Below, in pieces: positions 32,387-40,940 of a DNA stretch of 41,009 nt. Both the position numbers and the translations under genes were made by a program. The stretch's first letter is position 1; each line of letters begins with the position of its first letter. The notes under the pieces were generated by a model. It saw only the letters and a list, made by a program, of their open reading frames with translations. It ran no database searches and was not told the DNA's origin. The DNA is from CAYJAZ01 sp964371865 (lineage in GTDB: Bacteria; Desulfobacterota; Desulfovibrionia; Desulfovibrionales; Desulfovibrionaceae): positions 1 through 41,009 of the forward strand of contig CAYJOR010000021.1 of NCBI GenBank assembly GCA_964371865.1. Direction: 5' to 3'.

Positions 32387-33535
32387 TTATTGTAAGGTTA
32401 TACGAGTAATCTCAGAATCTACAAAAAGTCTGAATGCGCCACCGCCCCAAAGGCCTGTTCCATTTGAAACATAAAGCTGCATATCACCCACTTGATAAAG
32501 CCCTGATACATAACCATCATTTGCTCCTTCAATCATAGAAGATATAAGGATTGCTTGCCCACCATGTGTATGCCCTGAAAGTTGTAAGTCGTAACCAAAA
32601 GTTGCGTTATGTTTTGATATTTTTGGCTGATGGCACAAAAGAATTTTAATGGCATCTTCGGGTACACCTTGTAGTGCAAGTTCGTTATTGGGCTCCATTC
32701 CGTCGGGCTGGCGCCCTCTAGCTGGATCGCCAATACCAATGATTGAGAGAGGGGAGCCATTGATATCAAGATTTACATTTTGATTTATAAGTAAGTTTAA
32801 TCCCATTCCTTCAAAATGCTCTTTCCATTCTAGTGGATTTTCATAATATTCATGATTACCATAGATAAAATAAGTTCCATATTTCGCTTTTAAATCTTTT
32901 AGAGCCATTACTTCATCGCCAACTTCTGAAACGTATTCATCTATCATATCACCAGTGACAGCAATAATATCAGGGTTAAGACCATTTGTTTTTGCTACAA
33001 CTTTTTCAAGCCAAACATGATCAAAAGCAGAGCCGATATGTAAGTCAGTCAATTGTACAATTTCTAAGCCTTTTAAGTTTTGAGGCAGATTTGGAATAGT
33101 AATTGTAATCTCTTTTACTGAAGGTACTTTTAAAGCTGAATAAGTACCATATCCGCTTATTGCCAGTGAAAGAAATAGAGCAATGAGCAAAGATTTTTTT
33201 GAGGCTAGAATATTTAAAAGTGTAATATTATTTCCTGATATTTTAGAAAAAAGATAGAGAAGTAGAAGAACTATATCTCTTAATATCAAGACAGCCGCAA
33301 AAAATACTACGATTAAAAAGAAAAAGTTAAGAATACGAATTGGAGTAAGAGATAGCTCAATTCCTATCCTTGGAAGTAAACGCCCAATTACAAGCGATTC
33401 TGACATGATAAGAATACCAAGAAAAGAAAATATTTTTGCAAGAATAGATATATTTAGTGGATAAACGCACCTAGTAAAAATATAAATAGCAAAGCTTACT
33501 GTGACTAGAAGCACAGTCATTAAAAATGTTCCCAT
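32387..33535 (-). CDS. Membrane-bound metallophosphoesterase (YkuE-like)
   Basis: Calcineurin-type phosphoesterase attached to the membrane. Four helices (about 3-20, 32-50, 68-95, 114-130) are followed by the catalytic domain: LTDLHIG (Asp164, His166), AVTGDMIDE (Asp196), YGNHEYY (Asn227, His228), LLCHQP and SGHTHGGQ. All metal ligands are present. This layout matches the YkuE/YaeI-type proteins, some of which act on lipid A precursors or phospholipids; the substrate is open. First gene of the operon with the PHP-like protein, glutaredoxin and serS. The ribosome site is weak. Confidence 0.88.
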   Translation of the reverse strand: MGTFLMTVLLVTVSFAIYIFTRCVYPLNISILAKIFSFLGILIMSESLVIGRLLPRIGIELSLTPIRILNFFFLIVVFFAAVLILRDIVLLLLYLFSKISGNNITLLNILASKKSLLIALFLSLAISGYGTYSALKVPSVKEITITIPNLPQNLKGLEIVQLTDLHIGSAFDHVWLEKVVAKTNGLNPDIIAVTGDMIDEYVSEVGDEVMALKDLKAKYGTYFIYGNHEYYENPLEWKEHFEGMGLNLLINQNVNLDINGSPLSIIGIGDPARGRQPDGMEPNNELALQGVPEDAIKILLCHQPKISKHNATFGYDLQLSGHTHGGQAILISSMIEGANDGYVSGLYQVGDMQLYVSNGTGLWGGGAFRLFVDSEITRITLQ

Positions 33536-33610
33536 TATAGAATTAAACCCTTTAATTTTTTTTATCTATATAAAGATAAATTTTCACTCTGACAAGTAGA
33601 ATTTTAGAAG

Positions 33611-33646
33611 AAAAAAGAGAGTATCTTTCAATACTCTCTTTTTTTT
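33611..33646 (-). terminator. Terminator after zinc-ribbon membrane protein
   Basis: AAAAAAGAGAGTAT pairs with ATACTCTCTTTTTT around a six-base loop. It lies four bases past the stop of the zinc-ribbon gene and 76 bases before the phosphoesterase start, and separates the TRAP operon from the serS operon. Confidence 0.8.
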
Positions 33647-33650
33647 AGAT

Positions 33651-34163
33651 TTATTTTCTTCGCTTTACTGTACCATATTGTATCAAAGTTCTTCGTTTTT
33701 TAGATGTAGTTTTATTGTAATCAGAAGGTCTTGGATTTAGATGATTTTCGTGGAAGGCACGTAATCTTCTTTGAAGTCTTAGAATACGATGAATGATTTC
33801 GCTAAGCCCAAAGTAGAGTGATGAAAGTAGCACCCCTAAACCTAGTGATAATAAGCCCATGAGAATAAACATCTGATTGAGTTCATTATCATCAGTATCA
33901 GTATTCCAGAAGAAGTAGATACAAAGAAGAGTTCCACCAAGCCAGAAGATGTGACCACAACCTTTTAAAAAGCTTTCAAGAGGTAGTCTAGTATACGGAT
34001 TAATTTCTGTATATCCGGTCCATTCTTCGCTTCCGCATTCAGGGCAACGAGTAAGATAGTTTGCAAAAACGTATTTACAGTTTGCACACTGTAGTTTTTC
34101 AGCTTGTTCAGCAACTTCCTGTACAAATCTTTTTTCTCTAGGGAGTCTTGTAATTTTTTTCAT
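33651..34163 (-). CDS. Zinc-ribbon membrane protein of unknown function
   Basis: No named family recognised. The 170 residues start with a basic, helical segment, then a four-cysteine zinc ribbon CANCKYVFANYLTRCPECG (about 26-44), two membrane helices (about 68-86 and 95-118) and a strongly basic tail (TSKKRRT, KRRK). The ribosome site AGGGG overlaps the stop of the TRAP permease, 8 bases upstream, so the two are translated together. A role tied to the transporter is likely from context only; DNA or RNA contact by ribbon and basic tail is possible. Confidence 0.7.
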   Translation of the reverse strand: MKKITRLPREKRFVQEVAEQAEKLQCANCKYVFANYLTRCPECGSEEWTGYTEINPYTRLPLESFLKGCGHIFWLGGTLLCIYFFWNTDTDDNELNQMFILMGLLSLGLGVLLSSLYFGLSEIIHRILRLQRRLRAFHENHLNPRPSDYNKTTSKKRRTLIQYGTVKRRK

Positions 34164-34171
34164 ATTTTCCC

Positions 34172-36244
34172 CTATACGTCAGCAAATGATAAGTGACTGT
34201 GAGTTGCAACTTCCGGTCTTCTTCTTTGAACTAGGAAGAGAACTGCAAGAATAATCACACCGGCTACATAGCCAACATAACGATATTCATGCGGTAGGAA
34301 GAAGCCTGTTATAATAGCCGGATACATAAGAAGTATTGTTGCAAGAGCAAGTACAAGTGCTTCTATCAATGTATTTGAACGAATGAACCAACCTTGTGTG
34401 AGTGAAGCAAAAGCCATACTTCCAAGGCAAGTCATAGCAAATATGAAGAGCGCTTCCGGTACGCTTGTAATTCCCCATAGAATCATATCATGGTTGAAGA
34501 AGAACATAAGTGGAAGAATTGCTGTTCTAATATCGTATAAGAATCCTTGTATACCTGTCTTGATTGGGTCGGATTCCGCAATCGCCGCCGCGGCATAAGC
34601 TGCAAGACCAACAGGTGGAGTATCATCAGCTAAGATACCAAAGTAGAAACAGTAAAGGTGAGCTGCGATAAGTGGAACTTGTACTGCTACACCGTGAATC
34701 TCTACATTAGATGCAAACTGAACAAGGATAGGTGCGGTGAGTGATGCCATAATGATATAGTTTGCCGTAGTTGGTAAGCCCATACCAAGAAGAAGACTTG
34801 CAATACCTGTTATCAATAATAATAACATCAAGTTTCCGCCGGACATAATCTCAACAAAATAAGTAATCTGCTGACCAAGTCCTAAAGATACGCAGCCAAC
34901 AATGATACCCGCAGATGCTGTAGCCATTGCTACGCCCGCCATGTTAGTTCCGCCACCTGCAAGAGCATTGATAACAAGTTTTACACCATCCTTAAATCCT
35001 TGCCATAATGACTCTTTTTTAAGTCTTGCTATAACAATAGGCTGAGCAAGCATAATAAAAGAAAGAACCATAATAGCACGAAAAACAGAAAGTTCCGCAG
35101 AGTGCTGAAGAATTACCAATTCATATAAAAGCATAGCAATTGGAATTAAGAAGTGAATACCACTAAGTAAAACTTTGAAAAAGTCAGGGAGTTCATTTCT
35201 TGAGAGGCCTTTTAGACCAAGTTTACATGCTTCAACGTGAGTAATCCATAATAGAGCTACATAAGCTGAGAATGCAGGAACTGCCGCTGCTTTTGCTACT
35301 TCAATGTAAGGAATGTTTACATATTCAGCAATAATAAATGCCGCTGCACCCATAACAGGTGGCGCAAGCTGGCCATTTGTAGACGCCGCTACTTCAACCG
35401 CCGCCGCTTTATTAGCTGGGTAGCCAACTTTTTTCATAAGCGGAATTGTGAATGTTCCTGTTGTAACAACGTTTGCAATACTTGAACCGGATACTACACC
35501 GGTTAAAGCTGAGCCAAGAACCGCCGCTTTTGCCGCACCACCACGGAAAGTTCCTAAGCCACTAACTGCAAGTTGAATGAAATAGTTACCACCGCCTGCA
35601 CGCTCAAGCATAGTTCCAAAGAGTACAAATAAGAATACAACTGTAGCTGATACGTTAAGAGGTACACCATAAATACCTTCAGTATCCATAGTCATTTGAG
35701 ATATAAAGCGAGTTAGTCTTACACCTTTAAATGCGATGGCATCAGGCAGATAAGGTCCTGCAAAAACGTAAATAATAAAGCATGTTGCAATAATAGGAAG
35801 AGCCGGTCCAATGACCCTTCGTGTAGCTTCTAAAAGAAGTATAACGAGTGTTATACCAAAAACAATATCACGAGTTATCGGTATACCCGCTCTTGACGAC
35901 AGCCCTACATAATCAAAAACAATATAAAGAGCTGCAAAAGATGCTAAAATTCCTAAAATATAATCAAGAATTGTCACCCTGTTCATAGCAAGGAGAATGC
36001 GTAAATCCCAAGCCGGAGACTTTGAATTTTTTAGCATTGGTATATTAAGATAAACAAGTAAAATTGCAAAAGCTAAATGGATTGCTCGAACATATAAAGA
36101 GTCAAGTAAAAAAAGACTTACCGAAGCAAGTTGAAATAAAGACCATGATAATGCTATCACGGCAGTCAAGGTATGTGTTATACCAATGGAATCACCACGT
36201 AAACCATGTTCGGTATCGTTTATTTTTCCTTTGTAATCTTTCAT
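34172..36244 (-). CDS. TRAP transporter fused permease (DctQM type, TAXI family)
   Basis: Sodium- or proton-driven importer for a carboxylate-like solute. The 690 residues combine the small 4-helix subunit (N-terminal) and the large 12-helix subunit, the fused layout typical of TAXI systems. Signatures include GGGNYFIQLAVSGLGTFRGGAAKAAV, SGSSIANVVTTGTFTIPLMKKVGYP, SGQLAPPVMGAAAFI-like NGQLAPPVMGAAAF and GLGMGLPTTANYIIMASLTAPIL-type LLGMGLPTTANYI. I use ATG at 36244, since AAGG lies 5 bases before it; GTG at 36250 overlaps that site. The binding protein is encoded upstream, separated by 542 bp of repeats. Substrate unknown. Confidence 0.93.
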   Translation of the reverse strand: MKDYKGKINDTEHGLRGDSIGITHTLTAVIALSWSLFQLASVSLFLLDSLYVRAIHLAFAILLVYLNIPMLKNSKSPAWDLRILLAMNRVTILDYILGILASFAALYIVFDYVGLSSRAGIPITRDIVFGITLVILLLEATRRVIGPALPIIATCFIIYVFAGPYLPDAIAFKGVRLTRFISQMTMDTEGIYGVPLNVSATVVFLFVLFGTMLERAGGGNYFIQLAVSGLGTFRGGAAKAAVLGSALTGVVSGSSIANVVTTGTFTIPLMKKVGYPANKAAAVEVAASTNGQLAPPVMGAAAFIIAEYVNIPYIEVAKAAAVPAFSAYVALLWITHVEACKLGLKGLSRNELPDFFKVLLSGIHFLIPIAMLLYELVILQHSAELSVFRAIMVLSFIMLAQPIVIARLKKESLWQGFKDGVKLVINALAGGGTNMAGVAMATASAGIIVGCVSLGLGQQITYFVEIMSGGNLMLLLLITGIASLLLGMGLPTTANYIIMASLTAPILVQFASNVEIHGVAVQVPLIAAHLYCFYFGILADDTPPVGLAAYAAAAIAESDPIKTGIQGFLYDIRTAILPLMFFFNHDMILWGITSVPEALFIFAMTCLGSMAFASLTQGWFIRSNTLIEALVLALATILLMYPAIITGFFLPHEYRYVGYVAGVIILAVLFLVQRRRPEVATHSHLSFADV

Positions 36245-36286
36245 TACCACCTTACCAATTTTAGTTAGAGTTTGTTTTCTTTTTTT

Positions 36287-36440
36287 TGCCTTCGGCGACC
36301 AAAGGGAATGATTCCCTTTGGAAACCCCATTTATTTTTTCCTCGTTCCTCGGAAAAAATGAAATAAGATTTTCAAAAAAATTATTTCACTTTACGTCAAA
36401 ATTAAGAAATCTTATTTCGTGATTTAGGAAAATATAAGGA
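36287..36440 (+). repeat. Family B intergenic repeat, copy 2
   Basis: Contains a perfect palindrome 36299-36321 (arms CCAAAGGGAAT and ATTCCCTTTGG around a G), then GAAACCCC, CTCGTTCCTCGG flanked by an ATTTTTTCC/GGAAAAAAT stem, CAAAAAAATTATTTCAC and ACGTCAAAATTAAGAAAT. Same order as copy 1. The gene-free stretch 36245-36786 is filled by this copy, a 165-bp spacer with small hairpins (arms 36462-36470 and 36493-36501), and copy 3 in opposite orientation. Confidence 0.8.
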
Positions 36441-36604
36441 ATCATTTCCTTTTTGAAATGGAGCAAGGGTATCTTCCGTATTATAAGAAACACACCCTTG
36501 CTAAATAATTATATGAGTCTCGCCCTCAATATTTCATTTGTAATGTTTAAAATACTGATGGGAAATACAAAATCTAATTTGTCATATTTAAGACAGCTCT
36601 TATA

Positions 36605-36760
36605 GTTTTATTTCCAAATTTTCAAACTTCAAGAAAATTTCTTTGTTTTGATGTCAGAGGAAATAGTTTTTTTGAAAAGCTTTTTCCTTTTCTGCGAGGA
36701 ACGAGTGGAAAAGAAAAGGGGTTTGCAAAGGGAATCATTCCCTTTGCCCGTCGGAGACAA
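36605..36760 (-). repeat. Family B intergenic repeat, copy 3 (inverted)
   Basis: On the minus strand: CTCCGACGGGC, palindrome 36725-36747 (arms GCAAAGGGAAT and ATTCCCTTTGC), AAACCCCTTTTC, CTCGTTCCTCG, CTATTTCC and GACATCAAAACAAAGAAA. Compared with copy 2, the outer pair of the palindrome changes from C-G to G-C with pairing kept. With copy 2 it forms an inverted repeat of about 155-bp arms. Confidence 0.8.
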
Positions 36761-36786
36761 AAAAGATTCATGTATTTACAGAATAA

Positions 36787-37758
36787 CTACTTCATTAAGC
36801 CAGCTTCTTTGTAGTACTTAATAGCACCTGGGTGAAGAGGAGCTGTAAGACCTTGAAGCATGCTTTCTTTTGTTAAAGATGCAAGAGCAGGGTGAAGAGT
36901 TTTGAATTCATCTAAGTTTTCAAAAATTTCTTTGGTAACTGCGTAAACAACATCATCAGGAGTATCAGCATCAGTGATGAAAGTTGCGAGCATACTTACA
37001 GTATTTACTTTACCATCAGCAGCATTTGTTGCGTCAGCGTATTGTGACATATCAATTGTGCCTTGTGTGTAGTAAGGGAACTGTTTGGAAAGTGCAGTGA
37101 TATCTTCGATAGGAACGATACGTACTTTACGTTTGCCAGCAGTAGCTTCTTTAATGTTACCATTTGGGTGAGCAACAGTATAGAAGAAGCCATCAATACG
37201 ACCATCTTGTAACATACGTGGTGCATCAGCAGCTTTAATACCTTCAGCGCTGAAATCGCTTTCATGGTTAATGCCGTAAGAGCTGTAAAGGTCGATAGCG
37301 TTTTGGCGTTGACCAGAACCAGGGTTACCGATATTGATAACTTTACCTTTTGAATCTTCAAGTGTTTTAATACCTGAATCTTCAGCTGCTACGAAAGTAA
37401 TCATTTCAGGAGCAAGTGCAAAAACTGCACGTAAGTCTTTTTGAGGTTTTCCTTCCCATTCTGAAAGACCGTTGTATGCTTGGTATTGTCTATCTGCTTG
37501 AGTGATACCGAAATCAAGGTCGCCATTCATTACAGCATTGATGTTAAATACTGATGCGCCTGTTGATTCAACTGTTGCGCGAATATTGTAAACATCTTTC
37601 TTGTTGTTAACAATTTTAGCAATAGCACCACCGGTAGGGTAGTAAACACCTGTGATACCGCCGGTACCGATGGTAACAAAGGTTGGTGCTGCTTGTGCTG
37701 TGGTAGCAACAAAGGCAAAACAAAGGCTAAACAAAGTGGCAAAAAACTTTTTTGACAT
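36787..37758 (-). CDS. TAXI-family TRAP transporter solute-binding protein
   Basis: Periplasmic receptor that delivers substrate to the TRAP permease. The 323 residues have a Sec signal peptide (about 1-23, cut after AQA), then the TAXI signature FVTIGTGGITGVYYPTGGAIAKIVN (within 27-51) and NPGSGQRQNA, typical for the family. It is transcribed toward the permease gene. The 542-bp repeat region in between may stabilise the receptor mRNA or cut read-through so that receptor exceeds permease, a usual need for binding-protein systems; this is inferred. A glutamate-like ligand is known for one TAXI member, but that does not settle the substrate here. Confidence 0.93.
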   Translation of the reverse strand: MSKKFFATLFSLCFAFVATTAQAAPTFVTIGTGGITGVYYPTGGAIAKIVNNKKDVYNIRATVESTGASVFNINAVMNGDLDFGITQADRQYQAYNGLSEWEGKPQKDLRAVFALAPEMITFVAAEDSGIKTLEDSKGKVINIGNPGSGQRQNAIDLYSSYGINHESDFSAEGIKAADAPRMLQDGRIDGFFYTVAHPNGNIKEATAGKRKVRIVPIEDITALSKQFPYYTQGTIDMSQYADATNAADGKVNTVSMLATFITDADTPDDVVYAVTKEIFENLDEFKTLHPALASLTKESMLQGLTAPLHPGAIKYYKEAGLMK

Positions 37759-37923
37759 AAACTATTCTCCTTAAAATATTACTTTTTACAAAACTACCTT
37801 ATTTTTTTAGAAATTGCAAGTTTATAGATTTTTGATTCTTTTTTTTGTAAAAATAGTTTTAAATTTACAAAAATGTAACATCAAGTTTCACTTAAAATAA
37901 TATATCACACAAAATACACATAA

Positions 37924-37955
37924 CTGAAACATAAGTGTAACAAATACATTATATT
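37924..37955 (+). promoter_or_regulatory. Pho-box-like motif and promoter of the Tat-HD gene
   Basis: CTGAAAC, four bases, GTGTAAC: two heptamers on an 11-bp repeat, followed two bases after TGTAACA by TACATT (37945-37950) or by TATATT (37950-37955) as the -10. The same arrangement is upstream of phoA. The other bases of 37759-38012 are AT-rich. Confidence 0.4.
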
Positions 37956-38012
37956 TCTCTTTCATAAATTTATTTCAGAGCTATTTTTACAAATGCTCTA
38001 AGGGGAAAACAA

Positions 38013-39128
38013 ATGTCACCAATGAATAGACGCGATATGCTTAAATTCTCTCTTGCGGGAGCAACACTTTTAGGTTTAAGTTCAATTTCAACAAAAAGCC
38101 AAGCTGCATTCAGTTCTACTATTTCATTAGAAGAATGTGTGAGCATGTCACCGGTTGACATGGCAAAATCTTCAGGTGAAGTAATGTCATCTTGGGAGTA
38201 CTTAAACAATACAGCAAATGAAATTCGTGAACCTAAAATGAGAGCTACTGTTTTAGATTTATTAAATAACCCAGCTCCTACATTATTAAAAACTCTAGAT
38301 AAAAAGGAAGCTTACAACGAACTAAAAGCTTTAGGCTTTACAAAAGCTGACAGTAATTCTTTCCTTCCGGCTGCAAGCTCAACATCAAAATCAAATCAAC
38401 CATTTTATTCATCAACCGGTAGTGGTTGGGCATCTCACCATGCGTATCCTGGTGGGTTAGCAACTCACGTTGCTTTCAACGTAAAAATGGCTGTTTCAAT
38501 GGTTGACAACTATAATGAAACGTATAACTTCAATGCAGATAGAGATATAGTTATAGCAGCTCAAGCATTACACGATTTACATAAACCTTGGGTTTTCCAA
38601 TGGGATAACAACAGTAAATGCAGAAATGAGCAAGCTTTAGCAGGAACAGGTGAACACCATGTTCTTAGTCTTGCAGAAAGTATCTATCGTGGAATGTCTG
38701 CTGATGCAGTTATTGCACAAGCAGGAGCACATACGCCACCAAATAATGCTGATAGTGAAGCAAATATTGTGAACTGGCTTAAAGCTGCTGCTATTCTAAA
38801 TGGTAAAGATCCAATTAAACTTGGACTTCTTGCAAAAGATGGTAAAACTCTTCCTCTTCCACGCAGAACAGAAGCATTCATTACTCACGTAGCTGATCAT
38901 GATTATATTCTTTCAGGCCCAGCATTCAACTGGTCAGAATCAGTTGTAAAAGAAATTGCTCAAAATACATACAATATTAAAGGTAGTGACTTAGATGGAA
39001 AAGTTTATAACAGTCTAAGAAACTACATTTACGCACAAGTTACAGCTATGACACTTTATCAAGAATACGTTCAAAACGGTGAACAAGGTGTTAAAAACAC
39101 AATGCTTAAACTTGTAAGCAAAGCGTAA
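38013..39128 (+). CDS. Tat-exported HD-domain hydrolase
   Basis: The 371 residues begin with a twin-arginine signal: MNRRDMLKF followed by a weakly hydrophobic stretch and a likely cleavage after SQA (30-31). The mature part has HD-domain features: HHAYPGGLATHVAF (His142, His143, His152), ALHDLHKPW (His187-Asp188, His190), GEHHVLSLAESIYRG (His215, His216), QAGAHTPP (His240) and THVADHDY (His292, Asp295). Pattern and spacing fit a metal-dependent phosphohydrolase. Tat export suggests cofactor loading before transport. AAGGGG is 7 bases before the ATG. It precedes phoA by 111 bp on the same strand. Substrate unknown; a nucleotide or phosphoester is plausible from context. Confidence 0.8.
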   Translation: MSPMNRRDMLKFSLAGATLLGLSSISTKSQAAFSSTISLEECVSMSPVDMAKSSGEVMSSWEYLNNTANEIREPKMRATVLDLLNNPAPTLLKTLDKKEAYNELKALGFTKADSNSFLPAASSTSKSNQPFYSSTGSGWASHHAYPGGLATHVAFNVKMAVSMVDNYNETYNFNADRDIVIAAQALHDLHKPWVFQWDNNSKCRNEQALAGTGEHHVLSLAESIYRGMSADAVIAQAGAHTPPNNADSEANIVNWLKAAAILNGKDPIKLGLLAKDGKTLPLPRRTEAFITHVADHDYILSGPAFNWSESVVKEIAQNTYNIKGSDLDGKVYNSLRNYIYAQVTAMTLYQEYVQNGEQGVKNTMLKLVSKA

Positions 39129-39155
39129 TTATAATTTCATAAAAAAGACACATAA

Positions 39156-39182
39156 TTGACATGAAATTGTAACATTTATAAT
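39156..39182 (+). promoter_or_regulatory. Pho-box-like motif and promoter of alkaline phosphatase
   Basis: TTGACAT, four bases, TTGTAAC (39156-39173), then TATAAT (39177-39182). TTGACA to TATAAT is 15 bp, short for an unaided promoter, which fits an activator-dependent one. Shares TGTAACA plus spacing with 37924-37955. Confidence 0.45.
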
Positions 39183-39239
39183 ACATTTTCCTTCTCAACG
39201 TTTCAATATAAAACCTCAAAAAACAGTTAGGATTAAAAA

Positions 39240-40727
39240 ATGAGAAATAACTTACTCAAAAGCATCGCTTTAATTTCTGCAATGGCTCTTTCAAGCACAG
39301 CTGCAATTGCAGCTCCAACCGCTGAAGATTTCGATACTCCTAAATACGTATTTATGTTCATCGGTGATGGTATGAGTCACACTCAAACTCAACTTGCTAA
39401 CTACTACTTAGATGCTCTTGAACAAGATACAAACATAGCTCTTGATAAAAAAGCTATCTTAAAAAGCAAACACCAGTTATCATTTATGGATTTTGATTCA
39501 GTTGGTATTACAACTACTTATGACTCAACATCTTTTAATCCTGACTCTGCATCAACAGCAACCTCACTTGCAACAGGTAAAAAAACACACTCAAGCACAA
39601 TCAATATGGACGAAACTTATACAACTCCATATGAAACAATTGCTGAAAAATTGAAAAAACAAAAAGATTATAAAATCGGTATCATTTCAAGCGTTACCAT
39701 TAACCATGCTACTCCTGCTGCATATTACGGGCACAATAAATCTAGAAATAACTACTATGATTTAGGCGTGGAACTTGCTAATTCTGACTTCGATTTCTTC
39801 GGTGGTGGCGAAATTAATAAACATGATAACGGCGGACATAGCGAAAGCGTTTACGATATAGCTAAGAAAAACGGTTACAAAGTTATATTAAAAGATCAAG
39901 CAGCAGCTGAAAAAATTACTGCTAAAGACGGTAAAGTTATCATCATCGGTGAAGATGCTGACGGAGCTCTTCCATACGAAACAGATAGAAAAGAAAATAT
40001 GTGGGCTCTTGCTGATTTCGTAGAAAAAGGTATTGAAGTTCTAGATAACGACAAAGGTTTCTTCATGATGGTTGAAGCAGGTAAAATCGACTGGGCATGT
40101 CACGCTAACGATGCAAACGCTTCTATCTACGATACAATCGCTTTTGATAACGCTGTAAAAGAAGCTATCGAATTCTATAAAGAACACCCAGAAGATACCC
40201 TTATCGTAGTAACCGGTGACCACGAAACAGGTGGCTTAACAATTGGTTATGCAGGAACTGAATACGATACTTTCTTAGCTCAACTTAAAGGACAACAAGG
40301 TTCTTACGATATGTTTGAAGCTAAAGTGATAGAATATAAAGATAACAAAACTCCATTAGACACTGTTTTAGCTGATGCACGCGAGTTCTTTGGTCTTTCT
40401 CTTCCAGCTGATAAAGATGTTGCTAATAAACAACTTCAACTTACAGAATACGAACTTGGTAAAATCAAAGAAGCATATGAAGTATCAGTAAACGGACTTG
40501 AAATTGATTCAGATAAACATGCTGCAATCTATGGTGGTTATGAACCTTTAGCAGTAACTATCCTCCAAGTTCTCAACAATAAATCAGGTGTTGATTTCAC
40601 ATCTTTCTCACACACAGGTACAACAGTTGGAACTTATGCTCAAGGCGTTGGTGCTGCAATGTTTGACGGTTTCTACGATAACACAGATATCTATAAATCA
40701 CTTGCTAACTTACTTGAAGTAAAATAG
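39240..40727 (+). CDS. phoA: Periplasmic alkaline phosphatase
   Basis: Secreted phosphomonoesterase that frees phosphate from organic esters. The 495 residues have a Sec signal (about 1-24, ending AIA), FMFIGDGMS (Asp43), the nucleophile motif PDSASTATSLATG (Ser103, compare DSAASATAWSTG in E. coli PhoA), VEAGKIDWACHAND, VVTGDHETGGL and C-terminal SHTGTTVGTYAQG with the zinc His. Metal sites appear complete. Two disulfide-forming cysteines of E. coli PhoA are not obvious; only one Cys is seen in the mature chain. Own promoter with Pho-like repeats; strong hairpin 29 bases after the stop. Confidence 0.95.
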   Translation: MRNNLLKSIALISAMALSSTAAIAAPTAEDFDTPKYVFMFIGDGMSHTQTQLANYYLDALEQDTNIALDKKAILKSKHQLSFMDFDSVGITTTYDSTSFNPDSASTATSLATGKKTHSSTINMDETYTTPYETIAEKLKKQKDYKIGIISSVTINHATPAAYYGHNKSRNNYYDLGVELANSDFDFFGGGEINKHDNGGHSESVYDIAKKNGYKVILKDQAAAEKITAKDGKVIIIGEDADGALPYETDRKENMWALADFVEKGIEVLDNDKGFFMMVEAGKIDWACHANDANASIYDTIAFDNAVKEAIEFYKEHPEDTLIVVTGDHETGGLTIGYAGTEYDTFLAQLKGQQGSYDMFEAKVIEYKDNKTPLDTVLADAREFFGLSLPADKDVANKQLQLTEYELGKIKEAYEVSVNGLEIDSDKHAAIYGGYEPLAVTILQVLNNKSGVDFTSFSHTGTTVGTYAQGVGAAMFDGFYDNTDIYKSLANLLEVK

Positions 40728-40755
40728 TATCTTCTATATTTAGATAGAATTTCTT

Positions 40756-40822
40756 GAGGGGGAAACCACATTTTTTTGAAAAAAATGGGGTTTCCCCCTC
40801 AAACTCCCCCTTCCTTAAAAAA
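40756..40822 (-). repeat. Family A intergenic repeat, copy 3, acting as terminator of phoA
   Basis: A 20-bp stem with one mismatch (40756-40775 with 40781-40800; core GGGGGAAACC) is followed by TCAAACTCCCCCTTCCTTAAAAAA, the reverse complement of the family A lead-in. It lies 28 bases past the phoA stop and probably ends that transcript, though the T run is in the loop rather than after the stem. Confidence 0.7.
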
Positions 40823-40940
40823 CAATTAGGGTTTACTTAAGGTTTAATCTTGTACCTTACTTTCTTATAAAATAAATATATTTCAAGTTATAAAAAAATA
40901 TTACTATCCTCCAACCATTGAATAAAACAATAAGCCAACC

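Noticed and set aside
36287..36760. Inverted family B pair as a transposon
   Set aside because: There is no transposase or any gene between the arms, and no target duplication that I can see. A non-autonomous element remains possible.
38013..40727. Tat-HD gene and phoA as one operon
   Set aside because: The 111-bp gap contains a full promoter with TATAAT and its own motif, so phoA can be transcribed alone; co-regulation is better supported than a shared transcript.
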